Shown here: piece after piece, positions 5,946 through 13,215 of the stretch
How the letters are laid out: each line of letters starts with the position of its first letter
How positions within the stretch are numbered: position 1 is the stretch's first letter
Source: Frankiaceae bacterium
Lineage (GTDB): Bacteria > Actinomycetota > Actinomycetes > JAVEEB01
Length of the DNA: 14,061 nucleotides
Assembly: GCA_030840665.1 (NCBI GenBank)
Contig: JAVEEB010000175.1
Span: 1 to 14,061, forward strand
Direction: 5' to 3'
Made by a program: the position numbers and the translations under genes
Notes under the pieces: generated by a model
Told to the model about the DNA's origin: nothing
Databases searched by the model: none
Seen by the model: the letters and a program-made list of their open reading frames with translations, nothing else

Positions 5946-8129
5946 ATGCGCACTCCCGCTACCTGGTGTTTCCGGCACCGACGTATCGTCGTGGCCGGCT
6001 GGCTGCTTCTCGTGGCCGCCCTGATCGTGTTGTCCCAAGCTGCGGGCACCGCGTTCAGCAACTCCCTCGCCTTGCCAGAAACCGAGTCGACGCAGGCTTT
6101 CCAACTGCTTCAGGCGAACTCGCCCGCAGACTCCGGCGACTCCGAGCAGGTCGTCATCGCGGCCAAGGGTGGCGCAACTGTGACCGAGCCCGCGATCCGC
6201 TCGCAGGCTGAGGCCCTGTTCGCCACACTTGCCACGCTCCCGCATGTGACGGGGGTGACGTCCCCGTACGCCGCGATCGGCGCCGGGCAAACAAGTGCCG
6301 ATCGGACGGTGGCGTTCGCCACTCTGCACTACGACCAACCCGGAGACATTGCCACCGTCGCGACGGGAAAGCTGCTCGTCGACACGGCGCGATCGTTCCG
6401 GTCACCCACCCTGGACGTCGCTGTTGACGGCGAGGTCGCAATCAAGGGAGCCGAGGGCGGTCTCGGCGGAGTTGGCATCGGCATCCTTGCCGCCGGCCTC
6501 GTGCTCCTGGTCATCTTCGGTTCGCTACTGGCTGCGAGTCTCCCGCTCGTCTCGACACTGATCGCACTTCCCGCCGCCATAAGCGGGGTTGGGCTCGCCA
6601 GCCACCTGGTGGCGATGCCCGAGTTCGTGGGTCAGATCGTCGTGCTCATCGGACTCGGCGTGGGCGTCGACTACGCGCTGTTCATCGTCACGCGGATGCG
6701 ACAGGGATTGCAGTCGGGGCGCGACGTGGAATCGGCGATCGTCGACGCCGTCGCGACCTCCGGGCGCGCCGTGCTCTTCGCCGGTGCCGTCGTCTGCGTC
6801 TCGCTGCTCGGCCTGCTCACCCTGGGCGTCGGCCTGCTCAGCGGCATCGGCGTCGCCGCGAGCATCGGCGTGCTGTTCACCATGGCGACTTCCCTCACGC
6901 TGCTGCCCGCGCTACTCGGTTTCTTCGGCCTCAAGGTGCTCAGCCGGCGCCAGCGCCGCGCCATCGCCATGCATGTGCCCGCCTCGGAAACCGGCGTCTG
7001 GTGGCGCTGGTCGGCTGTGGTTGCGCGTCGGCCGGCCGTGCCGGCCGTGCTCGCGCTGGTCGTCATCGGTGCCCTCACGACCCCCCTGTTCTCGATGCGC
7101 TTCGGCACCGCCGATGAGGGCAACGCGGTGCCGACGAGCAGCACGCGACAGGCGTACGACCTGTTGGCGAAGGGTTTTGGGCCCGGATTCAGCGGCCCGC
7201 TCGCGGTGGCCGCGCAACTGGGGTCGGGCCCGTCCGACACGTCCACGCTGCGCGCCATGACGGCCGCCATCGCCGCCGACCGGGGCGTCAGCGCCGTGAG
7301 TGAACCGCGCGTCCTGTCGACGTCGGGCAGCAGTCGAGTGGTCGCTTTCGTGATCTATCCGTCGACGTCTCCGCAGGATGAAGCGACGACGGACCTCGTC
7401 AATCGCCTGCGCAGCACGGTCATCCCGGACGCCGTCCGGGGCTCGGGCGTGCGTGCGCTCATCGGTGGCGGGACCGCGACCGGCATCGACTTCACCCATG
7501 TGCTCACGAGGAAGATGCCGATCTTCGTTGGCATCGTCGTCCTGTTGTCATTCCTGCTGCTCACGATGCTGCTGCGGAGCATCCTCATCCCGCTGACGGC
7601 CGCCCTGATGAACGTGCTGTCGACCGGCGCCTCGCTGGGAGTCCTGTCGGCGGCGTACGTGTGGGGCTGGGGCGGCAGCGCGCTGGGTGCCAGTCGCGCG
7701 GGGCCGGTGGATGCCGCCCTCGCGGTGATGGTGTTCGCCATCTTGTTCGGGCTCTCGATGGACTACCAGGTGTTCCTCGCCGCGCGCATCCGGGAGGAGT
7801 GGCGCCGGACCGGTGACAACAAGGTCGCGGTGTCCCGTGGCCTCGCCATCACCGGCCGCACGATCACCGCCGCGGCGCTCATCATGATCGTGGTCTTCGG
7901 GTCCTTCGTGCTCGGCGACGACCGCATGCTCAACATGTTCGGACTCGGCCTCGCGACGGCGGTCTTCGTGGATGCGTTCCTGGTGCGCGTCGCCATCGTG
8001 CCGGCCGCAATGTTCCTGCTGGGCCGAGCGAACTGGTGGCTCCCGCGCCCGCTTGACGCCGTGCTGCCGCACTTCGATGTCGACGCCGAGCCACGGGCCG
8101 ACGTGCGCGAGTTGGCCGGCGCCCGGTGA
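5946..8129 (+). CDS. MMPL/RND-superfamily transporter (MmpL-type)
   Basis: A 727-residue proton-driven exporter of the actinobacterial MMPL type with the classic twofold layout: TM1 (about 13-33), a first extracytoplasmic domain (about 38-170), a five- to six-helix TM bundle (172-330), TM7 (about 363-381), a second extracytoplasmic domain (382-520) and a second bundle (524-695). Each bundle carries the Asp-Tyr pair used for proton relay in MmpL3-like proteins: GLGVGVDYALFIVTR (Asp242-Tyr243) and FGLSMDYQVFLAARIREEW (Asp606-Tyr607). The start at 5946 is preferred over 5883 because GAAAGG sits 7 nt upstream and the protein then begins as MRTPATWCFRHRRIVVAGW, typical of the family. There is no long cytoplasmic C-terminal domain. 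It lies 184 bp after the twin small proteins and may share the ArsR-type control. The substrate (lipid or drug) is not deducible. Confidence 0.93.
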   Translation: MRTPATWCFRHRRIVVAGWLLLVAALIVLSQAAGTAFSNSLALPETESTQAFQLLQANSPADSGDSEQVVIAAKGGATVTEPAIRSQAEALFATLATLPHVTGVTSPYAAIGAGQTSADRTVAFATLHYDQPGDIATVATGKLLVDTARSFRSPTLDVAVDGEVAIKGAEGGLGGVGIGILAAGLVLLVIFGSLLAASLPLVSTLIALPAAISGVGLASHLVAMPEFVGQIVVLIGLGVGVDYALFIVTRMRQGLQSGRDVESAIVDAVATSGRAVLFAGAVVCVSLLGLLTLGVGLLSGIGVAASIGVLFTMATSLTLLPALLGFFGLKVLSRRQRRAIAMHVPASETGVWWRWSAVVARRPAVPAVLALVVIGALTTPLFSMRFGTADEGNAVPTSSTRQAYDLLAKGFGPGFSGPLAVAAQLGSGPSDTSTLRAMTAAIAADRGVSAVSEPRVLSTSGSSRVVAFVIYPSTSPQDEATTDLVNRLRSTVIPDAVRGSGVRALIGGGTATGIDFTHVLTRKMPIFVGIVVLLSFLLLTMLLRSILIPLTAALMNVLSTGASLGVLSAAYVWGWGGSALGASRAGPVDAALAVMVFAILFGLSMDYQVFLAARIREEWRRTGDNKVAVSRGLAITGRTITAAALIMIVVFGSFVLGDDRMLNMFGLGLATAVFVDAFLVRVAIVPAAMFLLGRANWWLPRPLDAVLPHFDVDAEPRADVRELAGAR

Positions 8130-8149
8130 CGGGGGACCGTAGGTCCGTC
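8128..8149. terminator. Stem-loop between convergent MMPL and nrtR genes
   Basis: GACGGGGGACC (8128-8138), loop GTA and GGTCCGTC (8142-8149) form a GC-rich hairpin with a 3-nt bulge starting at the MMPL stop codon, in the 30-bp gap between two convergent genes. It has no T-run, as is common for actinobacterial terminators. It would serve both directions. Confidence 0.45.
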
Positions 8150-8159
8150 GGTCAGGGGC

Positions 8160-8999
8160 TCAGTCCTCGAGCGAACTCTGACGCATCATCGGCGGCACGA
8201 GCCACTGCGCCGGCCCGCGGCGGTACAGCAGCGGAGGGCGGCCGCCCGCCACCGTCGCGGGGCGATCCGCGCGCTCCACGGGGACGACGAACCCATCCGT
8301 GGAGAGCACCTTGCGCCGAAAGTTGCCGAGCTCGGGCGCCTGGCCCCAGGCCGCCTCGTACACCCGGCGCAGGTCACCGAGGCTGAACGGCTCGTGCACG
8401 AACTGCGCCGCCAGCGTGGTGTATTCGAGCTTCGCCCGCACCCTTTCCAGCCCGTCCCGAAGGATCACGGCGTGGTCGTAGCCGAGGGTCGGGGCGTCAC
8501 CCGCGTACGGCGTCCTGGCGTGCCAGGCATCCGCCTGGGCCTCGATGTCGAGGTCGTCGATGGGCCAGTAGCGGGCGCTCGTCGCGTCACTGCCCGCCTG
8601 CGGGTCGGGCAGGTGCGGCGCGAAGGCGACGTACGCCACCGACGCGACGTGCAGACCTGCCTTGATGCGCGGGTCCCGGTCCGGGTCGCTGTACGTCGCG
8701 AGCTGTTCCAGGTGGCCGCCGGTGGCTGCCCAGTTGAGGCCGGTTTCCTCCGCGAGCTCGCGCACGGCGGCCGTTTCCGCGTTCTCCTTGCCGTGCGCCA
8801 CGTGGCCGCCGGGCAAGGCCCAGAATCCCTTGTACGGATGGTCGCCGCGCTCAACGAGAAGCGCCGTCAGGACACCGCCCTGGATGGTGAAGATGGTCAG
8901 GTCGACCGTCAGCGCGAAGGGCGGGGAGGCCGTGGGGTCGTAGGCCTTGAGGTAGTCGGCCTCGCCCGGCCGGGTCGTGCGCGTGGCTCGCTTCGTCAT
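8160..8999 (-). CDS. nrtR: NrtR-type NAD regulator (Nudix domain plus winged helix)
   Basis: A 279-residue two-domain protein. The N-terminal Nudix-like domain (about 28-170) contains LPGGHVAHGKENAETAAVRE (62-81) followed by LAEETGL (82-88). The REL-EE-GL part is intact, but there is one extra residue between the first Gly and Glu of the Nudix box (G-x6-E instead of G-x5-E), which suggests ligand sensing or altered catalysis rather than ordinary hydrolysis. The C-terminal part (about 190-270; LEYTTLAAQFVHEPFSLGDL, RRVYEAAWGQ, NFRRKVL) is the winged-helix of NrtR, the ADP-ribose-responsive repressor of NAD synthesis genes. The gene begins 25 bp after pncB on the same strand, with GAGGGG before the ATG, so regulator and salvage enzyme are co-transcribed. 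A palindrome over the pncB promoter is its probable operator. The alternative is a plain Nudix hydrolase; the C-terminal domain and the neighbour argue against that. Confidence 0.88.
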   Translation of the reverse strand: MTKRATRTTRPGEADYLKAYDPTASPPFALTVDLTIFTIQGGVLTALLVERGDHPYKGFWALPGGHVAHGKENAETAAVRELAEETGLNWAATGGHLEQLATYSDPDRDPRIKAGLHVASVAYVAFAPHLPDPQAGSDATSARYWPIDDLDIEAQADAWHARTPYAGDAPTLGYDHAVILRDGLERVRAKLEYTTLAAQFVHEPFSLGDLRRVYEAAWGQAPELGNFRRKVLSTDGFVVPVERADRPATVAGGRPPLLYRRGPAQWLVPPMMRQSSLED

Positions 9000-9024
9000 G
9001 TCGTGCCCCTCACGGGAGTGTCGG

Positions 9025-10341
9025 TCAGCGTGCGGCTGTCAGGGCGGGGTCGCCGCCGGTGATGGCCAGGTGTTCGCGCGGCAGTTCGGCCAGCGCCCGG
9101 GCATGAAAGAGTCGGCTCTCGCCCAGGGTCGGCAGGGCCAGGGCCTGGCCGCCGCGCATGACGTCGTGCGTCAGCAGCCGCGCGCCCGGCATGGCGGGCT
9201 CGCCGTGGGACACGATCCGTTCGCCGACGGCATGGCCCTCGCTGTCGATGATTCGGTACGCCGACTTGTGGCCGCCCATCCCGACCTTGCCGGGACTGCT
9301 CTTGGCGACGTCGCGCAGCGGGGCGTCCGGAGCGGAACTGTCGGCGACAGCCACGAGTTTGTAGACCATCGCGGAGGTCGGGTGGCCGCTGCCGGTGACC
9401 AGTCGCGTCCCGACGCCGAACCCGTCGATGGGTGATTCGGCGAGGGCTGCGATGACGTACTCGTCGAGGTCACTCGTCACGGTGATCCTCGTGCTGGTGG
9501 CGCCGAGGCTGTCGAGGAGGGCGCGGGCGTTGCGCGCCTCGATGTCGAGGTCTCCGGAGTCGAGCCGAATGCCCCCCAGGTTTACGCCGGCGACGTCGAT
9601 CGCAGTTCGGATGCCCTGCGCCGTGTCGAAGGTGTCGACCAGCAACGTCGTCTGCGGACCCAGCGCCGCGACCTGGCTCGCGAACGCCTCCCTCTCGGTC
9701 CGGTGCGACAACGTGAACGCGTGCGCGGCGGTTCCGGTGGTCGGGACGCCGTACAAGAATCCCGCCGCTAGGTTGCTGGTGGACGCGAAGCCGGCGAGAT
9801 ACGCAGCACGGGCGCACGCGACGGCGGCGTTCTCGTGAGCGCGGCGGCTGCCCATGTCGATGAGGGGACGGCCGCGGGCCGCTACGACCATTCGGCTTGC
9901 TGCGCTGGCGATCGCGCTGTCGTGGTTGAGCACCGACAGGATGAGCGTTTCGAGCAGACACGCCTCGGCCAGCGTCCCGGTGACGGTCAGCAGCGGGCTG
10001 TTCGGGAAGTACAGGTCGCCCTCGGCGTATGCCGCGACCGTGCCGCTGAAGGCGAAGTCGCGGAGGTAGTCGGCCGCGGCGTCGGTGATGGCGCCGGCCG
10101 CCAGGAGATACGCGATCTCGGCATGGTCGAAGCGGAAGTCGCGGATCAGCGGCAGCAGCCGGCCGATCCCGGCGACGACGCCGTACCGGCGGCCGGCCGG
10201 CAGCCGTCGCGCGAAGCACTCGAAGACGGCGCGATTGTCGGCGGTGCCTTCCCGCAGCCAGCTGGACAGCATCGTGAGCTCGTACCGGTCGGTGAGCATC
10301 GCGGAGCCGGCGGTGCCGGGACTGTCGTCGGAGAACTGCAT
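9025..10341 (-). CDS. pncB: Nicotinate phosphoribosyltransferase
   Basis: A 438-residue enzyme of NAD salvage (Preiss-Handler pathway): nicotinate + PRPP (+ ATP) gives nicotinate mononucleotide and pyrophosphate. Family motifs in order: LTDRYELTML (16-25), the substrate-binding DMGSRRAHE (162-170), GTAAHAF with His207, the position of the phosphorylatable His in this family, LLVDTFDT (233-240), GGIRLDSGDL (256-265), the phosphate-binding GFGVGTRLVT (307-316) and a KSSPGK loop (347-352). The length matches actinobacterial PncB. The ATG at 10341 is preceded by GGGAGGG at good spacing. It is the first gene of the pncB-nrtR pair and is divergent from hppA. The promoter carries an NrtR-like palindrome and, further up, a CRP-type box. 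The assignment is secure; the regulation is inferred. Confidence 0.95.
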   Translation of the reverse strand: MQFSDDSPGTAGSAMLTDRYELTMLSSWLREGTADNRAVFECFARRLPAGRRYGVVAGIGRLLPLIRDFRFDHAEIAYLLAAGAITDAAADYLRDFAFSGTVAAYAEGDLYFPNSPLLTVTGTLAEACLLETLILSVLNHDSAIASAASRMVVAARGRPLIDMGSRRAHENAAVACARAAYLAGFASTSNLAAGFLYGVPTTGTAAHAFTLSHRTEREAFASQVAALGPQTTLLVDTFDTAQGIRTAIDVAGVNLGGIRLDSGDLDIEARNARALLDSLGATSTRITVTSDLDEYVIAALAESPIDGFGVGTRLVTGSGHPTSAMVYKLVAVADSSAPDAPLRDVAKSSPGKVGMGGHKSAYRIIDSEGHAVGERIVSHGEPAMPGARLLTHDVMRGGQALALPTLGESRLFHARALAELPREHLAITGGDPALTAAR

Positions 10342-10358
10342 ACCGCCCTCCCGTTCTA

Positions 10359-10369
10359 GTCAAATTGAC
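10359..10369. promoter_or_regulatory. Palindrome GTCAAATTGAC, candidate NrtR operator of pncB
   Basis: Perfect 5-bp arms around a central A, 18 bp upstream of the pncB start codon, overlap the proposed -10 element and transcription start. AT-rich dyads of this kind in front of NAD genes are typical NrtR sites, and nrtR is the second gene of this operon, so autorepression is the natural model. The binding itself is inferred. Confidence 0.6.
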
Positions 10370-10396
10370 CATAACACGATGCAGTGCCCTTGTTAG
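10368..10396 (-). promoter_or_regulatory. Candidate pncB promoter
   Basis: On the minus strand CTAACA (complement of 10391-10396) and TATGGT (complement of 10368-10373) are separated by 17 bp, a normal -35/-10 spacing, with the start site expected near 10361. The -35 match is poor. The overlap of the -10 with the palindrome supports a repressed promoter. Confidence 0.4.
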
Positions 10397-10399
10397 GCG

Positions 10400-10415
10400 C
10401 GTGAATTGCGTCACA
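10400..10415. promoter_or_regulatory. CRP/GlxR-type box CGTGA-N6-TCACA
   Basis: CGTGAATTGCGTCACA differs from the CRP-family consensus TGTGA-N6-TCACA at a single base. Its centre is about 46 bp upstream of the proposed pncB start site, just beyond the -35, a position compatible with activation of pncB. It could equally act on hppA, 244 bp away. A cAMP receptor protein or another CRP/FNR-type regulator is the likely ligand; which one is unknown. Confidence 0.5.
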
Positions 10416-10417
10416 GA

Positions 10418-10431
10418 TTGTCGCTCGACAA
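10418..10431. repeat. Palindrome TTGTCG-CT-CGACAA
   Basis: Perfect 6-bp arms with a 2-bp centre lie 3 bp beyond the CRP-type box, between pncB and hppA. It looks like a second transcription-factor site, perhaps for the hppA side, but the factor is unknown. It does not match the actinobacterial LexA box as I know it. Confidence 0.4.
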
Positions 10432-10658
10432 GCGTGGCGGCGAGGCGACGGCAGCGCCGGAGGGACGTAGGTCCCGGCGAGTAGGGCCTTCCCGCCGAGG
10501 CGCCGACCGGGAGGGGCACGGCACTGTCACTGCTGCCGGTCTCCGATGTGAAGGCAGCCCATGAGAGCTCCACCGCACGCCGCGTAACGGACGCAGCACG
10601 TGTCATACGCAATTTTGGTGGCGGCCATTGTCCGTCGCCCTGACTGACAAGGAAGAAC

Positions 10659-13094
10659 ATGTCTACCGTGCTGGCGTCCGAGGGCGGATATCAGAGTTTC
10701 AGCTTCAGGGGCGGCGAGTGGGCGGTGCTCGCCAGCTGTGCACTCATCGCGCTGATCGCACTGGCCGTCGGCCTTCGACTGCGCCGCGGTGTCCTTCGCG
10801 AGGACCGCGGGACGCCGAAGATGATCGAAATCTCCTCGCTGATCCACGAGGGCGCCCTGGCGTATCTCAGGCGGCAGACCCGCACCATCGTCGTCGTGCT
10901 CATTCCGTTGGCGGTCGTGGTTTTCGTAACGAGCGTTCAGGTTTCGCGGCCTGACGGCTCGGTCGCCCTGAGTTTCTGGCAGTCGGGCCTGTTCCGAACG
11001 CTGGCCTTCATCGCCGGCTGCACGCTGTCGGGCCTGACCGGATACATCGGCATGACAGCAGCTACTCAGGGCAACGTGCGCACTGCGGCCGCGGCACGCC
11101 GCGGCAGCCTGCCCGATGCGCTGCGCGTCGCCTTCCGCACGGGTGGAGTGGCGGGCATGTTCACCGTTGGCCTGGGTCTTCTCGGCGCCACCATCATCAT
11201 CGCCGCCTTCCAGAACACGAGCTCGGCGATCCTCGTCGGCTTCGGATTCGGTGGTTCGCTGCTCGCGCTCTTCCTGCGGGTCGGCGGCGGCATCTTCACC
11301 AAGGCCGCGGATGTCGGCGCAGACCTCGTCGGGAAGGTCGAGAAGAACATCCCGGAGGACGACCCGCGCAACCCGGCCACCATCGCGGACAACGTCGGCG
11401 ACAACGTCGGCGACTGCGCCGGAATGGCCTCGGACCTGTTCGAGTCGTACGAAGTGACGCTTGTCGCCTCGATCATCCTCGGCGTCGCCGCGTTCTCGTC
11501 CGTCGGCGCGAACCCCGCACTGGGACTCATCTTTCCGCTGGCTGCGCGCGGGATCGGCGTGCTCGCGTCCATCGCGGGGGTCTACGCGGTCCGCGCCAAG
11601 CCCGGCGCCACGGACGCCCTCAAACCGATCAATCGCGGGTTCCTGCTGGCGGGCGTGCTCACGGTCCTCGGCACCGGGGCCGTCGCGCTGCTGTACGTCG
11701 GCAACGACGCCTCCCGGATGTCGCTCGTGGGTTGGCGAGTCTTCGGCGCCGTTGTCGTCGGCCTCGTCCTGGCACAGGTCGTCAGCCGTCTTACGGCGTA
11801 CTACACCGGCACGGAACACAAGCCCGTGCAAGAGATCGCCGATGCGGCGCAGACCGGCCCGGCGACCGTCGTCCTGTCGGGCACGGCGTCCGGCCTCGAA
11901 TCATCCGTGTACGCAGTGATCGCCATCGCCCTCGCGATCGGCGTCTCACTGACTCTCGGCGGCGGCAACCTCCAGTTCTCGCTCTACCTCGTCGCCCTGT
12001 GCGGCATGGGAATGCTCGCCACCACCGGGGTCGTCGTGTCCGAGGACACGTTCGGGCCGGTCTCCGACAACGCGGCCGGTATCGCCGAGATGTCCGGCGA
12101 GTTCAACAACGAAGCGCAGCGCATCATGGTGAGCCTCGACGCCGTCGGCAACACCACGAAGGCCGTGACCAAGGGCTTCGCCATCGGCTCCGCGGTCATC
12201 GCGGCCGTCGCGCTGTTCGCCAGCTTCCTGCAGACCGCTGCCGGCGAGATCTTCACACCCGCGACGTTGCGCTCCCTCCTCGACGGCCCACGTGGCGTCT
12301 TCGACTCCCTGCCGATCAACGTCGCCGACCCGAAGGTCTTCATCGGGTTGCTGCTGGGCGGCGCAGTGCCCTTCCTGTTCTCGTCCCTCGCGATTCGCGC
12401 CGTGAGCCGCACGGCGGGCGTCGTCGTGCGCGAGGTGCGTTCACAGTTCAGTGACGGCGGCATCATGGCCGGCACCAAGCGCCCCGACTACGGCCCGGTC
12501 ATCGACATCTGCACGACGGCATCCCTGCGTGAACTCACGACGCCTGCCCTGCTTGCCGTGCTGACACCGGTCGTCATCGGCTTCGGTATCGGGTGGACGG
12601 CACTGGGGGCGTTCCTCGCAGCGGTCATCGTCACCGGCCAGCTGCTGGCGAACTACCTGTCCAATTCGGGCGGCGCGTGGGACAACGCGAAGAAGTACAT
12701 CGAGGACGGCAACCACGGTGGCAAAGGCTCACCCGCGTACGTCGCCGCCGTCATCGGCGACACCATCGGTGACCCGTTCAAGGACACCGCCGGGCCCGGG
12801 CTTAACCCGCTCATCAAGGTCATGAACCTCGTGTCCCTGCTCATCCTCCCGGCGATCATCAGCGTCGCCGACGGCCCCCACGCGCTCGACCCTTCGGGCG
12901 TCAGCCTGGCGATCGCAGCCGGTGCTCTCGCCGTGCTCGTCTCGGCGATGGTCGTGTCTGCCCGCCGTGGGTCGATCGACATCCGCGGGGTGCTGGCTCT
13001 CCCCGAGGGCGGGCTCGTCCCCGAGCTGCCGGGCGAAGCCGGATCGCACGAGGCGATCGACTTGACCCCGCTCGCGGGCACCCACAGGGGATAA
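10659..13094 (+). CDS. hppA: Proton-pumping membrane pyrophosphatase, K+-independent type
   Basis: An 811-residue integral membrane pyrophosphatase (M-PPase) that couples PPi hydrolysis to H+ export, with the usual 15-16 hydrophobic segments. Active-site motifs: DVGADLVGKVEKNIPEDDPR (218-237) with the D-x7-K-x-E signature (Asp218, Lys226, Glu228), then ADNVGDNVGDCAGM (243-256), and near the C-terminus SNSGGAWDNAKKYIEDG and GDTIGDPFKDTAGPGLNPLI. The segment GNTTKAVTKG has Lys501 and Thr504, the pair that marks K+-independent H+-PPases; K+-dependent and Na+-pumping forms have Ala at the first position. The ATG at 10659 has AAGGAAG upstream. The C-terminal tail (about 785-811) is acidic and cytoplasmic. 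It is divergent from pncB, whose reaction releases PPi. It is followed by stem-loops and a methyltransferase gene. The assignment is secure; ion specificity comes from signature residues only. Confidence 0.96.
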   Translation: MSTVLASEGGYQSFSFRGGEWAVLASCALIALIALAVGLRLRRGVLREDRGTPKMIEISSLIHEGALAYLRRQTRTIVVVLIPLAVVVFVTSVQVSRPDGSVALSFWQSGLFRTLAFIAGCTLSGLTGYIGMTAATQGNVRTAAAARRGSLPDALRVAFRTGGVAGMFTVGLGLLGATIIIAAFQNTSSAILVGFGFGGSLLALFLRVGGGIFTKAADVGADLVGKVEKNIPEDDPRNPATIADNVGDNVGDCAGMASDLFESYEVTLVASIILGVAAFSSVGANPALGLIFPLAARGIGVLASIAGVYAVRAKPGATDALKPINRGFLLAGVLTVLGTGAVALLYVGNDASRMSLVGWRVFGAVVVGLVLAQVVSRLTAYYTGTEHKPVQEIADAAQTGPATVVLSGTASGLESSVYAVIAIALAIGVSLTLGGGNLQFSLYLVALCGMGMLATTGVVVSEDTFGPVSDNAAGIAEMSGEFNNEAQRIMVSLDAVGNTTKAVTKGFAIGSAVIAAVALFASFLQTAAGEIFTPATLRSLLDGPRGVFDSLPINVADPKVFIGLLLGGAVPFLFSSLAIRAVSRTAGVVVREVRSQFSDGGIMAGTKRPDYGPVIDICTTASLRELTTPALLAVLTPVVIGFGIGWTALGAFLAAVIVTGQLLANYLSNSGGAWDNAKKYIEDGNHGGKGSPAYVAAVIGDTIGDPFKDTAGPGLNPLIKVMNLVSLLILPAIISVADGPHALDPSGVSLAIAAGALAVLVSAMVVSARRGSIDIRGVLALPEGGLVPELPGEAGSHEAIDLTPLAGTHRG

Positions 13095-13117
13095 CGGGCC
13101 GGCAACTCCACGCGCGA

Positions 13118-13162
13118 CGTGCCCGCCCGAGAGGCCGCTATTGGCGCTCCCCGGCGGGCACG
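13118..13162 (+). terminator. Stem-loop after hppA, terminator or attenuator candidate
   Basis: CGTGCCCGCC (13118-13127) and GGCGGGCACG (13153-13162) form a perfect 10-bp GC-rich stem with a 25-nt loop, 24 bp after the hppA stop. The right arm also overlaps GGCACGG (13157-13163), which can pair with CCGTGCC (13188-13194), so an alternative hairpin is possible. There is no T-run. Confidence 0.5.
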
Positions 13163-13215
13163 GCACGATAGACGCTGTAGCGCTCGACCGTGCCTGGACC
13201 CGAAGGTGACAACAG

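Larger units (their letters stand above)
10342..10658. other. 317-bp divergent regulatory region between pncB and hppA
   Basis: No gene is supported here. From left to right it holds the pncB ribosome-binding site and an NrtR-like palindrome; a candidate pncB promoter; a CRP-type dyad (10400-10415); a palindrome TTGTCG-CT-CGACAA (10418-10431); two adjacent GC hairpins (GGGAC-GTAG-GTCCC at 10462-10475, then a stem around GGGCCTTCCC at about 10483-10492); and, near hppA, an AT-richer stretch (about 10604-10617) and AAGGAAG just before its ATG. The hairpins are probably in the hppA leader or an upstream insulator. I recognise no riboswitch class. Confidence 0.6.

Noticed and set aside
9470..10660. 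396-residue minus-strand open frame over pncB and the intergenic region
   Set aside because: It is an alternative frame of pncB with Arg/Pro-rich low-complexity translation, while the PncB frame is motif-complete.
10527..11831. 434-residue minus-strand open frame
   Set aside because: It is antisense to hppA, whose catalytic motifs are encoded here. The composition is that of a shadow frame.
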